Positions 30,678 to 41,539 of a stretch of DNA of 64,000 nt are shown here, in pieces (positions within the stretch are counted from its first letter, which is position 1; the number at the start of each line of letters is the position of its first letter). The notes beneath the pieces are model-generated. The model was not told the origin of the DNA, did not search any database, and was given only the letters and a program-made list of their open reading frames with translations. The stretch covers positions 1,116,001 to 1,180,000 of the forward strand of contig AP026162.1 in the NCBI GenBank assembly GCA_030295235.1, given 5' to 3'. A program made the translations under genes and the position numbers. This stretch comes from Fistulifera solaris (Eukaryota; Bacillariophyta; Bacillariophyceae; Naviculales; Stauroneidaceae).

Positions 30678-31976
30678 TCACTCATCACTCCCACGAACGG
30701 CAGCTGCCAATCTGTCTCTGAAAAAGGAAGCGGTAGACATCTCCTTCGTTATGGTATGCGTGACAGCTGCCAAGTTCTTCCAGTGATCGCGATAAGTCCT
30801 TTTCATACCTTTGCCGACAAAGGTGACGCGGTGTGCGTCGGCCCGTCGAAGATCGCCAAGAGGTTCCGGTGGCGAATCGATGAGATCTTGGATCGACTGA
30901 TCGACCGCAGCTGCACTATAGTTGGCTCCGTCTTCGAGTGCGCGCAGCTCTGCTTCGTATTCACTCCGTTTTTCGATCTTTTGCAACTGCTCCGCGTGCA
31001 GTGTCTCGCCCGCCATCACTCTTTTCTGAAGCTCGTCACAACTGTGAATACGACCGAGCAACTTTTTGCGCAACTTTTTCCCAGAACAGGTCAAGATACG
31101 TTGCCGCGCTAGTTTGGGAAACCAGATTTTACGAAGACCGACGCGTTCTTCTTCCGACATCTTCCCAATAAGTGATGGGTCCAGTATGAAAAGTTGATGG
31201 ATGACAAGTGCCGTTGCCACGGATAGATTGAGCGAATCAGCATATCCCCTCAAAGGCAAGTAGACACGGAGATCAGCATTATCCAGCATTTCCTGCGAAA
31301 CTCCTACGCTCTCCGTGCCCATCACAATGGCAATCTTTGAGGGCAACGGCCAATTACCGGATTCATCCAGATCTTGCTTCGTCAACGGCACTGCTTTTTG
31401 ACTTAGGTCGGTGACCCAAACCTGATGACCGGTTTTTCTGCAATGCGCTAGACACTCGGCTGTTGTTTTGAAGTCTTTTATCGTCAACCATTCGGTAGCA
31501 TTTTGTGCAAACAGACGGTGCTGTTTTCGCTGCTCAATTTCTTCCGCAGATAACTTTACGGTCATCTGTCTTGGCTGCCCGTTTTTGCTGCAGTCTTCCA
31601 CCACGCCAGCTCCGTCCGTCATAGCAGGAGGATCTATTAACCATACATTTTGTATACCGAGAGCTTCCGCAGTTCGCAGGATTGCCGAGTAATTGTGATC
31701 GTTCGTACATCGCTCGACCACCACAGTGATACTACTCGTTCGAAGTCGAATGACTGCTTCTGCTTTTCGAATGAGGCGAAGATCTAAATCAGGAGTGTCC
31801 ATGATGACATTTTCTTTTGGAGAAAATGTCCTCGACCGATCCAGTTTCCTTTGATTACTTCTTTCTTTCACCCATCGGATCAGAGCTGGGGCCAGCACGG
31901 TAACGGAAAGACCAGCTCCAATTCCAAGCCAAAAGCTTTTTACCTGTACTGTTTTGTCGGTCTTCATGCGTGCCAC
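30678..31976 (-). CDS. SpoU/TrmH-family RNA 2'-O-methyltransferase with N-terminal hydrophobic segment
   Basis: SPOUT-class enzyme closest to TrmH, which methylates the 2'-O of tRNA G18. All three SpoU motifs are present. Motif 1 is NDHNYSAILRTAEALGIQNV (Asn and catalytic Arg), motif 2 is KIAIVMGTESVGVSQEML, and motif 3 is LRVYLPLRGYADSLNLSVAT. TrmH-type features include WVTDLSQKAVPL before motif 2. The N-terminus (MARMKTDKTVQVKSFWLGIG, then AGLSVTVLAPALIRWV) contains one hydrophobic stretch at about residues 14-35, unusual for this family. It could be an organelle presequence or a membrane anchor. The C-terminal 130 residues (MAGETLHAEQLQKIEKRSEY and on) are helical and charged. The product is 432 aa with no intron and an intact frame. 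Confidence 0.85.
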   Translation of the reverse strand: MARMKTDKTVQVKSFWLGIGAGLSVTVLAPALIRWVKERSNQRKLDRSRTFSPKENVIMDTPDLDLRLIRKAEAVIRLRTSSITVVVERCTNDHNYSAILRTAEALGIQNVWLIDPPAMTDGAGVVEDCSKNGQPRQMTVKLSAEEIEQRKQHRLFAQNATEWLTIKDFKTTAECLAHCRKTGHQVWVTDLSQKAVPLTKQDLDESGNWPLPSKIAIVMGTESVGVSQEMLDNADLRVYLPLRGYADSLNLSVATALVIHQLFILDPSLIGKMSEEERVGLRKIWFPKLARQRILTCSGKKLRKKLLGRIHSCDELQKRVMAGETLHAEQLQKIEKRSEYEAELRALEDGANYSAAAVDQSIQDLIDSPPEPLGDLRRADAHRVTFVGKGMKRTYRDHWKNLAAVTHTITKEMSTASFFRDRLAAAVRGSDE

Positions 31977-32423
31977 TGTACCACTTTTGATATGATTACT
32001 TTGTTTCAGTTAGAATTGGATCATCGGCGAGGACGAAATGGGCGCGGCTTTCGTTGTTCGTGGTGAAGAGTGCACTTCGATTTCTGTCCCGCGTCTGACA
32101 GTCACGAGCTAACATACTATGAAAGATGACGTGATCCTAAAACCTCCACTCCTTTAACTTCGTTCATACAGATAATATGTCTTCAATCATGATCAAACGC
32201 ATATTTTGGACATGCATCGGTCAAGCACAGTAGGGCCGAGGGCTCTGTAATTCATCCTCTACGGCAAGGTTTACAAGGTACTGGTGAGAGATTAAAATTC
32301 CCTTGCAGGGCCAGAGAGCTGCCTAACAACCTTTTATTTGCAGCTTTATGGATTAAACCTGATGATCAAAGATGGTTATCGGTTACTTTAAGAAAAGAAC
32401 AAGGTGCAAGCAAACTCATGGCA
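31977..32423. other. Intergenic region
   Basis: Promoter side of the TrmH-type gene and 3' flank of the SfsA-family gene. Nothing else is recognised. Confidence 0.45.
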
Positions 32424-33497
32424 TTACACCACATCAGGCCATTCGATCGGAAGCTCACTTGGATCGTCAAAGCAACTCCCGAGTTCATGGTCTTTCTCAC
32501 CCCACATGACACGCTTGGCCAGTACTTGAACCCCTGCTTGTTCGGCCAGGCGCAAATATTTAGCAAACGATGGGCAGGAATCGGCATTGGGACGAAAGGC
32601 TTCCGCATCTCCACGCACAACTACGAACAGAACGGTAGCCTTGTACTGGCGCTCTTCGACAAGGCGCGTCAACTCACGAACATGATTGATCGCTCGAGCT
32701 GACACAACGGCTTCTCCATCCGGTCCTTTTTGTTTCGAATTACCCCAGGGGAAAATTGCTGTGCGGCGGTAGGGGACACGGGATGAAAGGAAACGACATT
32801 TCATAGTATCCGAAGGCGGCGCCTCCACGTAGTAGTCTGTGTCAACTACCTGTTTCACCTCAACCAACCGTTTGCTACCATCTTTGTGCGTAATCTCAAA
32901 ATCACTCCGCATGTTTCCGATGGTGACTTGTCGCTTTACCGATTCTACAGGGCCCAAAACATTGTTTCGAATCCAACATTCGGCAATTCTTTCTCCTAGA
33001 TTCGGATGTGCTCCGACCCACGTTGGCGGATACAGTTTGGGGTGCAAATTGGACTCGTCGACCAGGAGAAGCTGAGCATGGAACTCGCACTTGGGAGTGC
33101 CATATTTTGGGCTGACAGCATCCGCACCAATCTTGTTCCCTTTCTTATCAGTAGCCGCTTTGACGAGTAACGTACATCCAGGAATACACTTTCCACCCAT
33201 GTCCAAGTTCGGAACATGCGCGATTGCTACTCGACCCGAGTCGATCAGTGCGATATCAGCCACATACGGACTGCGATTTCGCTTTGAAGGTCTCGCAACC
33301 ATTTTTGCTAGAACCAGTTCATCGTCTTCATTAAACAGCGAAAATAGTTCTTTGCTTTCCGTGTCGGGGTCTGCGGCGAATAGTTTCTTGGCGGCCAACG
33401 GTCGACCTGTAGCCGATGCCAAAGATCGTCTCTTCCGTGGAGGGAGACTACGGAGATCAGCGCTCGAAGTTCGTCGTGAACGACGAGTAGCAACCAT
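32424..33497 (-). CDS. SfsA-family protein (sugar fermentation stimulation protein homologue)
   Basis: A 357-aa member of the SfsA family, a mostly bacterial and archaeal group with a nuclease-like fold and DNA binding in E. coli. Conserved blocks are VLAKMVARPSKRNRSPYVAD, VAIAHVPNLDMGGKCIPGCT, the active-site-like MRSDFEITHKDGSKRLVEVK (D...E-V-K), ARAINHVRELTRLVEE, ATVLFVVVRGDAEAFRP and AGVQVLAKRV. SfsA from bacteria is about 230 aa; the extra length is an N-terminal extension of about 70 residues rich in Arg, Lys and Ser (MVATRRSRRTSSADLRSLPP) that looks like a nuclear or organelle signal, plus an internal insertion. The start at 33497 precedes this basic tract; the frame is open upstream to 33668. 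The frame is clean. The function in eukaryotes is unknown. Confidence 0.82.
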   Translation of the reverse strand: MVATRRSRRTSSADLRSLPPRKRRSLASATGRPLAAKKLFAADPDTESKELFSLFNEDDELVLAKMVARPSKRNRSPYVADIALIDSGRVAIAHVPNLDMGGKCIPGCTLLVKAATDKKGNKIGADAVSPKYGTPKCEFHAQLLLVDESNLHPKLYPPTWVGAHPNLGERIAECWIRNNVLGPVESVKRQVTIGNMRSDFEITHKDGSKRLVEVKQVVDTDYYVEAPPSDTMKCRFLSSRVPYRRTAIFPWGNSKQKGPDGEAVVSARAINHVRELTRLVEERQYKATVLFVVVRGDAEAFRPNADSCPSFAKYLRLAEQAGVQVLAKRVMWGEKDHELGSCFDDPSELPIEWPDVV

Positions 33498-34115
33498 TGC
33501 AACACAAAATGAAGATAATCTGGCGCAGGAGTAAAGCATGAAACAAGTGGAGAGGATGAACACACTCCGCTGAAAGATGAATCTTCCACGCTGATGGGCC
33601 ATGTCAGAAAAATGAGGTGCAGAAAAATCTCGTTGGTGTGTAATCAATCGCGGCAAATGAACAGTCACGAGTTTGTCATAAAACTGAACAATACGTCACC
33701 CTTTCCTTATTATGGCCCCTCTCGCGCCCAAAGTACACTACCAAACACAGTACTTCAAGTTCCGGAAGACATTCGTTGACGTGTCTTTGACAAAATTGCG
33801 CGAATTGTCTCTCGCGCTTTGTGTACGACAAGCGAGTACCGGTCCCCACTGTATCTTTCAGCTTGGTTTACTAGTAGTATCGCTTTTGTGTACACATTGA
33901 ATACCGGAAATGACCGTTTCATACACACCACGATGGTGCTTCCGATCTGTTCCGGGAAGTTTGCAAATTTCTTCCCAGCGTGCGGCGTTCGAATTCGTCT
34001 CGCTATGTGCACTTCTGCCTTTCTGCAAGAGGTCTCCCTTTCTTGCCCAAACGAAGCGATACAACGTATCTTCTCCTCCCATTACTGTTGCAAAATTGGG
34101 TTCATTTGCTTGAAA
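33498..34115. other. Divergent region between the SfsA-family gene and the GDNP-box gene
   Basis: Both genes start away from this 618-bp spacer. The plus-strand frame is open through part of it, but the encoded sequence looks like non-coding 5' leader. No repeat is seen. Confidence 0.45.
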
Positions 34116-35018
34116 ATGACCGTTGCTACTACTGACGAGGCAAGGGGAGGTCTTGATATTGTGAAAACCTCCCTCTATTCGTCTCAATCATTGCAGCTTA
34201 CCTTCAAAAAGCTCGAACCGATCGACTCCGAGTTGATGAGGGCTCATAGTGATGCGAACATCACGCTGGGCACGGCTGCTACCGAGGATGAGATATCTGA
34301 ATCTTCCGTCGACTTTAAATGTAAACTCATTACCGACGAACAAGGAGAAAGTGAAGGAGCTCTCGATGTCGGCGGAGACGAGGAGTCGTTGGACGACGAA
34401 GGAAGCAATGGGGAAGACTTGCAAATGCTCGTTCAATCTACAATGGCTCTATCTTTGTGCTCAAAACATAAAAGACCATCTATCAAAGAATACGACGCCG
34501 CATCCATTCCGATCAAAGACAAGCCCAATGCTTGGAAACAATTACCAAAACCTGACCTTGGCTTCATCCGTACTATGTCAGCGCCAGAGTCAACATTGGA
34601 CAGGTCCTCACGGGACAATCTGAAACTCCCTCGAAAAGTTCGGTTTCACGAGATTCAATTTCGTGAATACGAGCAGACAATAGGCGATAATCCTTGTGTT
34701 TCGTATGGGCCTCCTATCTCGCTTGACTGGGACTATGAAGAATGCGGAAGTATCGACGTTGAGGAGTACGAAGCCAACCGAGGGAGGAGGCGGGGTATGC
34801 GCGAAATGATCATGAACTATTATGTTCGAACTAATTTGTTGACATTCAAGTACGGAGCGACTGAGAAGGAGTTGAAAGCAGCCACAAAGGCTGCCAATAG
34901 AGAGAAGAGGTCGAGGGCCATTACGAAAGCACTGCTACCATATCAGCTGGTTGAAGATCTTGCACAATCAGCAGTAAGAAAGACAAAACGTCTAGCAAGT
35001 GGCAAGCGACAGTGCTAA
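34116..35018 (+). CDS. Conserved diatom-type protein with a GDNP/GPPISL box
   Basis: A 300-aa protein of unknown function, read from ATG 34116 (MTVATTDEARGGLDIVKTSL). The N-terminal half is acidic and Ser-rich (SESSVDFKCKLITDEQGESE, GGDEESLDDEGSNGEDLQ). The conserved part is KVRFHEIQFREYEQTIGDNP, then CVSYGPPISLDWDYEE, then a basic helical region (RGRRRGMREMIMNYYVRTNL, KAATKAANREKRSRAITKAL). The box R-x-Y-E-x-T-x-GDNP...GPPISL-x-W recurs, as far as I recall, in many otherwise unrelated diatom proteins; this is memory, not a search. The frame is open upstream to 33819 but the extra sequence has no protein-like bias. There is no membrane segment. Confidence 0.75.
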   Translation: MTVATTDEARGGLDIVKTSLYSSQSLQLTFKKLEPIDSELMRAHSDANITLGTAATEDEISESSVDFKCKLITDEQGESEGALDVGGDEESLDDEGSNGEDLQMLVQSTMALSLCSKHKRPSIKEYDAASIPIKDKPNAWKQLPKPDLGFIRTMSAPESTLDRSSRDNLKLPRKVRFHEIQFREYEQTIGDNPCVSYGPPISLDWDYEECGSIDVEEYEANRGRRRGMREMIMNYYVRTNLLTFKYGATEKELKAATKAANREKRSRAITKALLPYQLVEDLAQSAVRKTKRLASGKRQC

Positions 35019-35187
35019 ATCTTGATTTTGCTCGCATTTTGAATGCGTTTTTCATTCCAACAATTTTCTATCAAATTTTATATCAACTGATTTCTAAATA
35101 ATTGTTATAGAACCAAGATCTATGGGCTGCAAAGCCGAGTCTACCTATGAAAATTAGCCGAACGAGAAGTGTGGCCTTTGTTTTTGC

Positions 35188-36622
35188 TTAGACAACTTCA
35201 CTGAAGGAGTGGGCGGGGTAACTGTCGTCGTCGTTCAAAAAGTCGTGGATACTTGCATCGTCTGCACCGTAACTCGACTGCAATGGAAAAACAAGATCGG
35301 TACTGGCTACATTCTGACCCCAGTCACCAAGTATCTGTAGTAGCCCATCTTGTTCGTCAATGGAGGCAGTAACGATACTTTCGAGAAGCGCCTGCTTGAG
35401 TCGCTCGAGTCGGTTTGAAAATTCACTCTTCAACGATTCGCTATCGGATTGATCCATTACATTGCCACTGGCCGAAGAGTCCTTGCTAGAATGGTTAACG
35501 ATGTTCATCAACGGATCATCCCAGTTGCAATCAATATCTTGCCACGAAGCGCTGAGATCCAACGAGAGGTTATCCGAGAAAGAATCATCTACACCTAAAT
35601 TGCTGTTGCTTCCTTTCGACTGGCAACGGCCTACTTGAGTTTGTGTGAAGCTCAACAACTCAATTGGACGCTTGTTGTGATTCGGTTCCGACTTGATCCG
35701 ACGATCCTCGACGTGTCGCTGTGCTGGATGCTGCAAAGCGGTGCTGCCGTTTGGAGTGACGTAGTTCGTACCATGGAACGTGTGCATCTGAGAAGCAGGA
35801 GACGCGTTATGTTCGAAACTTAGCACGGAATCGAAAGCAGATGACGCGACGGCTCGTGGAGATGCAACAAAGAAAGTAGGAGCAACGGGATGCACATAGT
35901 GGTGTCGAACATCATGTTCGACAGCACGCGCAGATGCCGATGACGGAAGACGGAGAACTTTCTGGCGTTTAGTAGCTTGAATATATTCGGAAGTATTGGA
36001 CTTGACGGGCCCGTCATCAGAAGCGGAGACTTTATTAGTAGCCCGTTTTGCTGAGTAATAAACATGGAGAAGACGATATTCGACGTCCTCTTTACCGTCA
36101 GCTGCGTACATCGTCCACAGGGCTCCTCCCTTCTGTTTACTGTAATCGGCACGGCCTTTGGGATAGCAGTATCGTTGCTGAATAGCGGTAGGTTGTGGAA
36201 ACTGAGGCCCAGAAAGGGACCAAGGGCAAATTTCGGGAAGATCATCTTCCATCATCAAGTGACGAAGATGGCGTGGGACTTTCGGTTGATCCTCACCGCC
36301 CTGCTTTTTTTTTCTTTGCAGGTCGAAGCAATACGTAAAGACCATCTGTCAGTAATGAATCACAAGCAATTTGTTAGATACTTGCGTAAGTTTAAATGAA
36401 AAATACGTTCGTTGCCGTACCATCAAACTCAAATGCAGGAGGCGACAGCTTCAAGCCCGTTGGCCCGACGGGTACAATCTGGAATCGCAGGTGATTCGGA
36501 GGAGCTGTACCATGATGAAGCGATTCAAAAATAGATCTCACATCCGCGTCCGACAAGCGACGCATCGGAATTGTATTTTGGTTCATCAAGGAATCGGTTG
36601 TACGATCATATTGTGGGCTCAT
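35188..36622 (-). CDS. Unidentified protein with polar, Asn/Ser-rich C-terminal region, two exons
   Basis: Exon 1 (36407-36622) reads MSPQYDRTTDSLMNQNTIPM, then RRLSDADVRSIFESLHHGTA and LRFQIVPVGPTGLKLSPPAF, ending EFDGTATN. Exon 2 (35188-36345) begins MVFTYCFDLQRKKKQGGEDQ. The 61-bp intron 36346-36406 (GTATTT donor, GACAG acceptor) is in phase 0, and joining gives 457 aa. The folded part seems to be the first 190 residues, with YCYPKGRADYSKQKGGALWT and EYRLLHVYYSAKRATNK. The rest is low-complexity (QTQVGRCQSKGSNSNLGVDD) with a helix (RLERLKQALLESIVTASID) and an acidic tail. I do not recognise the family. A nuclear or regulatory role is only a guess from composition. Convergent with the GDNP-box gene and divergent from the coiled-coil gene at 37209. 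Confidence 0.7.
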
Positions 36623-37208
36623 TTTAGAAATCAAGATCAATGAACGTCCGCTGGTTCGTCTCGGCGAATTTATGAGAAAGCTTCATCATACCTGCTGTAG
36701 GGGACTGACGTATGGTCCTCGACTGGTCATTGATGGCAATGAACCTGATCTTGATTGACATCAACGTCGAAATTTATCAAAATAGGTGCGGCGGTGAGAA
36801 AAGTCGAAATCCATCAAAAAATGAACAGAGCAAACGTTTTTTTATTGCACGTCATACTTCATAATCGATAGTCCAAATTGTACTTAACACCAAACTTCTG
36901 TTAGGATAACGTTCTACGTCGTAACGCGTTTGAAGTGCTAATCATTTTTTCCTTGTGGTATTCAGACTTAGTATGCCCGCTACAGGATATCGTATACTCG
37001 AGGCTGGTGGCCATTGTCGTTGGAGATTTGAAAACTGCCACTGACAAAAAACAAAAAACACGCGGGCAAGGAGCACACGTGACATAAGCCGCATTTAAAG
37101 TCAAACTATCAATACGCAATACATTGACAAAGTAAAGTTACTTCAAACGTACCAATATTTTTACTAGCTTCTTGAGTGCATGATCTTTGTTTGAAAAGGC
37201 GAAGTAGA
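36623..37208. other. Divergent intergenic region
   Basis: A 586-bp spacer between the minus-strand unknown gene and the plus-strand coiled-coil gene. An AT-rich patch lies near 36830-36890. No repeat is recognised. Confidence 0.45.
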
Positions 37209-39695
37209 ATGGCGTCACAAGCGGCGAGTTTTGGTCTTGTGCGCCTCCCCGAGAACCTACGCAAAAAAATGAATTCTCCCGAGCCGCTATTCTCTCCTAG
37301 CGTGACGAGAGGGGCGAATGGTTTGCACTGCATGTTCTCGCCCGAAGACGTTCCTTCTGAAGAACGGGGCGAACTGCAGTCGATTAACGAAGAATACGAC
37401 TTTAACACCGACACAATCCTTTCTCCAGAAAAGCCTGCGAAACATACAAGAATTGACAGTCGTTTGCCCACCATCAACGACATCCGCTCGCCTGAAAATA
37501 ATATCAAGAGGGCTCCGATGGAAAGTCCGTATTCGATTGTTTCCCAAAGTACGATCGAGTCTTTCAAAACGGCGGCCAGCATCGACATGCTCAGTTTACC
37601 CTTCATTGAACGTTGCACCTCGGAAGAAAAGTTGGACCAGATAGTGCGTCATTTGAAGGAAGATGGTAACTATCCGTCTCTATTGTGGAGTGCTGAACAG
37701 CGACTGGCAGTAATCCGCGAGAAGTGGAATCAAGCGAATCAATTCCGTTCGTCGTCAGAGCTGCGCGGGCACGTCGATTCGTTCATGGTGAAGGAGAAAT
37801 CGGGCGCCGATCATGAAGTCTCATTACAAATGTCACTGTCTACAGATTATGACGAGGAAACAGTGTCTCCGGTGAATCAAATTTTTGTGTCGAAGCCACT
37901 AGTTGCAGCTGACATGTCGGAATATAAAACCAAAGACGAAGTGCATCACCTAGAGGAGATGATCAAGAAGCTGGAAATGCGGTACGCTCGAGAATGCAAG
38001 CTCAATGAGTCAACGATTCGGACGTTGAACAATGCTATCGAAGCGACTGAGCAAAAGTCGCAACGCTTACAAAACGAAGTGAACGCCATCAAGAATGAGA
38101 ACGTGGAGCTCTATAGGCTGGTTAAAGAGAAGTCAGAAGAGGTCAACAAAGTCCAAACGAGCCTTTCTGGATCGGAAAGTTTGAAACACGAACTTCTGTC
38201 ACAGATCAATCAGTTGAAAACGCAGCTTGCCGAAGCGGAAAGAAAGGCACTCGATCGCACTTATCCCAGAAAGATTCACTCTCTCGAACGGCTTTTGCAA
38301 TCCGCTCAAGAAAGCATTAGAGAAGTTCAACTTGAACGAGATTCGATGCTCAAGGGCATCTTTCAAATGCAGGGTAAAGACATTCCCTCGAAGGTAAGCC
38401 GTATCGCGTTTCCTTGCTCTCTTTGCAGCGTCGCTGACTCACTTCGCCGGTAGTTATCAAAGACCGATAGACAGCAAATCATTTCTGATTTTCGCGCGGA
38501 CTCGAAATCTTTCAAGGTAGCTCTTGAGAAGACAATGGTTTCCTTAGCTCATGCGGAACAGAATGCGAGCAGTGAGAGACATAGGGCTAAAATGGTAAGT
38601 TTTTTGTTGGCGAAGCGAGTGAATCCATTTGTTTTACTAACATAATTTGTGTCTTCTGGAAAGATCAAACACAAGTACGAGCGACAGCTGAAAGAAGCGA
38701 CCGCCAGAATATCTGAACTAGAACAAGAGGTCATCGCATTTGTTCTAAAAATGGAGAAACTGGAAGTGAGTTTAAAGGAAAGCCAACAACGAAGATTGAA
38801 AGAAAAGAGCGAATGGGAGGCACGTGAAAATCGCTACAAAGAAAAAGTTCGTGAACTTAATCAACAACCAAATGGCGTTCCCATGAGTCTTTTTAAGCTC
38901 ATCAAGGATGAGTCCGAAGCCCGTAAGATAGAGATTCAAAAACTCAGAAAGAAATCAACAGAATTGGAAAACACCCTCTTGCAATGGGACGCCGAAGCAA
39001 AGGCCAGCATGGTGCAAGAACGATCTCAGATGAATCTAAAGCCGGTATCTCAGGGCAAGATGGGAAGTCTTCAATCTTATCCTCGACAGAAGAGACAGAC
39101 AAGTGCGAACGACAACATGCTCCAAAGCTCCAATCAGCCTAGCGTTCCAGCTATTGCTTTCAGAAAGAAGTTGGCGATCCAAACGAATTCTCCACAAGAG
39201 GTGAATCAGCCACAACCCTTTACGGATGCGGTGGCGACGAAACTTCCTGAGAAATTTGAAAGGGGACGTGTTAATGTTGTATTTTCTGGCACTCAACTTA
39301 CGCCACATGGAAGCAAAAAGATTAAAGTCGCAACGATCCCAGCTCGAGGAAAACCAGCAACAGATGCTCGCACTCAAGCTGGGAGTACTTTACAGGTTGC
39401 CGTTAAAAGTGACGGGAAAGCGCCACAAGATCGTCCGGTCTCTATGGGGAGCCAGGCCGCACTGAAGATAGATACAACAAATCACCCAAGTTCTGTTCGA
39501 TCGGATAAAGAGAACCAAGGAAACAAAGTGAGCTTCTCGTTTCCTACCCCTAGCGAGAAAGGGCAGACAGGACACCAATTACGGTTGAAGATGGTTAGGG
39601 AAGCAGGTGGTCGAAAGGGTCTTCTGGAGAAGCTAGAGAAGATGCGATCTCCGCGATCTTCGATGCATTCAATGGATGAGAAAACGTCACAATGA
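37209..39695 (+). CDS. Large coiled-coil protein, three exons
   Basis: Three phase-0 exons, 37209-38393, 38454-38594 and 38664-39695, with two short GTAAG introns (60 and 69 bp), give one clean frame of 785 aa. Residues 1-170 are disordered and rich in short SP/TP sites (NSPEPLFSPSV, TILSPEKPAK, DIRSPENNIKRAPMESP), candidates for cyclin-dependent kinase phosphorylation. The middle is a long coiled coil running from YKTKDEVHHLEEMIKKLEMR through all of exon 2 to about LENTLLQWDAEAK. The C-terminal 250 residues are basic and polar, ending RLKMVREAGGRKGLLEKLEK. The look is that of a cytoskeletal, centrosomal or division-associated scaffold, but no family is recognised. Confidence 0.8.
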
Positions 39696-40191
39696 TTGCT
39701 TACCTGGTTTGGACAAACTATCAGTTATAACTTAAAGCAATTCCCTTATTCACCAAGTAATGGAATGTCAAGCGAGGTAAACGTATTGAGAACGTTATTT
39801 TAGTATTCTTGGGTCTCTCCTCTTAGAGTCTTAGGTCTTACCAGGTACCGTAGCTCGAAACCATAGACTAGCTAGCCTAGTTCTTTTCCAAGGATTAATG
39901 ATTAATTAACGACTCTCTAGTAGAGTTACGGTTAGCTATATCTTTAATTAGTAAACAGTTTATCATCGTACCGGCACCGATCCTACTTGAAGTTCGTACT
40001 CTCCGTAGTTTGGCGTCCGCACTGTTTGGACGGCAAAAACAAAAGTGACACATGTCGATTTTCTGCAAAGATTTTCTTTTGTTCTTTTTTCGTGGTTGCT
40101 ACAGAATAAGCGGGTTCGGAAAAAGCCGTTTTTTTGCATTGCAACCGAACAGTGATCGAACGTAAACCTGTAGTCGTTCCTTGATTTCATC
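39696..40191. other. Intergenic region
   Basis: This stretch contains short palindromic AT-rich phrases (GGATTAATGATTAATTAACG near 39892) but no gene or repeat shared with other parts of the window. Confidence 0.45.
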
Positions 40192-41539
40192 ATGCGAAAC
40201 GCTGAATCTTTCGAGACGATGGAGTCTCAGATTCTGGACTCCGCCACGTTGGTATCGCGCAATGGTGAAGGGGACGATGGCGACGAGTCTCTAGAAAGAG
40301 ACGTAGTCGATATAGATTTTGAGGACGACGGCATTCTTATTATGCCACCTGACTTTGAAGAGAAAAGTGATCATGACAGCAGTCTTTCGCTTCCAGAATC
40401 TGTACCCAGCACCGTTGGTAGTGTTACGGAGGCGAACAACAGAGAAGCACAAGGTGATATTAAAGGACGAGGAGAAGGAATAGAGCGCGAAGATGAAACA
40501 AAGGAAGGTACTGGAATCGAAGACGAGAATTCCGAAGATCGCAATCGCGATAGCAGCAGCGAGCTTGTCTATGCGCGGTCTGGTGTAACTTGGGTAGGAT
40601 ACATGTGCTTCGGTGCTATGCTTTGCATCCATTTCTTGACATTCTATACGAAAGGTGGCGAAATGACCCAATCCGCTAACAGATGCTCGCAGATTAGCTA
40701 CAATGAAGCCCTTTCCAAAGTCAGTGTGCTGGAGAAACAAGTGCGCGATCTAGAAGCCGTACAGGAGGAAAACGAAGAACTTCGAAAAAGGAATGCGCAC
40801 TTGGAAGGTCTTGTCCAGTCGATGCAAAAGGTGCAACGATCCAACGACAGTCTTCGCATGAGAAACAAACTTTTAAAAGAGAAACTGGAGTCGAACGACA
40901 ACCTTCGTTGTGAGCAGGAAAAGAATTTAACAGCAGCGATGAAAGAAGTGACCCGCCTGGCGGACACCGTGAACACGAAAGCCCGGGATTTTCGGGCGAT
41001 GAAGGAGTCAAAGTGTATGAATTCGCTCGCATCGCTCTCCGAAGAACGCGATCGACTTTTAAGAAAAAACCAGGCGCTTGCAGGGACAGGTAAAGAAAAT
41101 GAGAAAGAAGCTTGACCGAAAAGATGAAAGCAAGAAAGAATCGGAACCAAAATCAAAGGAACCGTTCCCTTGGGAGAATACCGACGAGACCAAGCAACCA
41201 ATTATCGAGAATTGCTGGTTACGAGTAGGTCTTGGTGAGTGCTCCAAAGGCGCCAAATCCTCATTGCATGAAGGAACACAGAAAGTTACCGAGTCTTTGT
41301 GGAACGCTAAGAAGACATTTTCGACCACGTTGCGTGACCTCAAAGAAGGTCTCAAGGATAGTGCTTCGTCTTTGTTCCCTCCGAAATTTGATAACGGCAC
41401 AAACCATGATAAGGAATCCAAAAAGTACTACGAAAAGGTCGAAGAAGATTATGCGGATTACTATGACAAGTTCCAGGATGATATAATGGAGTTCGTCACG
41501 AATAGCGTAGAATCGCTGAAAAGAACGAGCGCATTGTAA
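40192..41539 (+). CDS. Single-pass membrane coiled-coil protein, one extra base
   Basis: The N-terminal 130 residues are strongly acidic (DVVDIDFEDDGILIMPPDFE). One transmembrane helix follows (VTWVGYMCFGAMLCIHFLTF, about residues 134-153), then a long coiled coil (EALSKVSVLEKQVRDLEAVQ, EENEELRKRNAHLEGLVQSM and on). The frame breaks in the run 41073-41084; with one base fewer it reads LLRKNQALQGQVKKMRKKLD and continues to FVTNSVESLKRTSAL with TAA at 41537-41539, total 448 aa. A TTGTAAGT sequence overlaps the stop and could be a donor, or further indels may hide a longer end (GGLFGEDGEESDT, TGA at 41663-41665). The topology could place the coiled coil in the lumen, like golgins or other tethers, but I cannot name a family. 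Confidence 0.72.
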
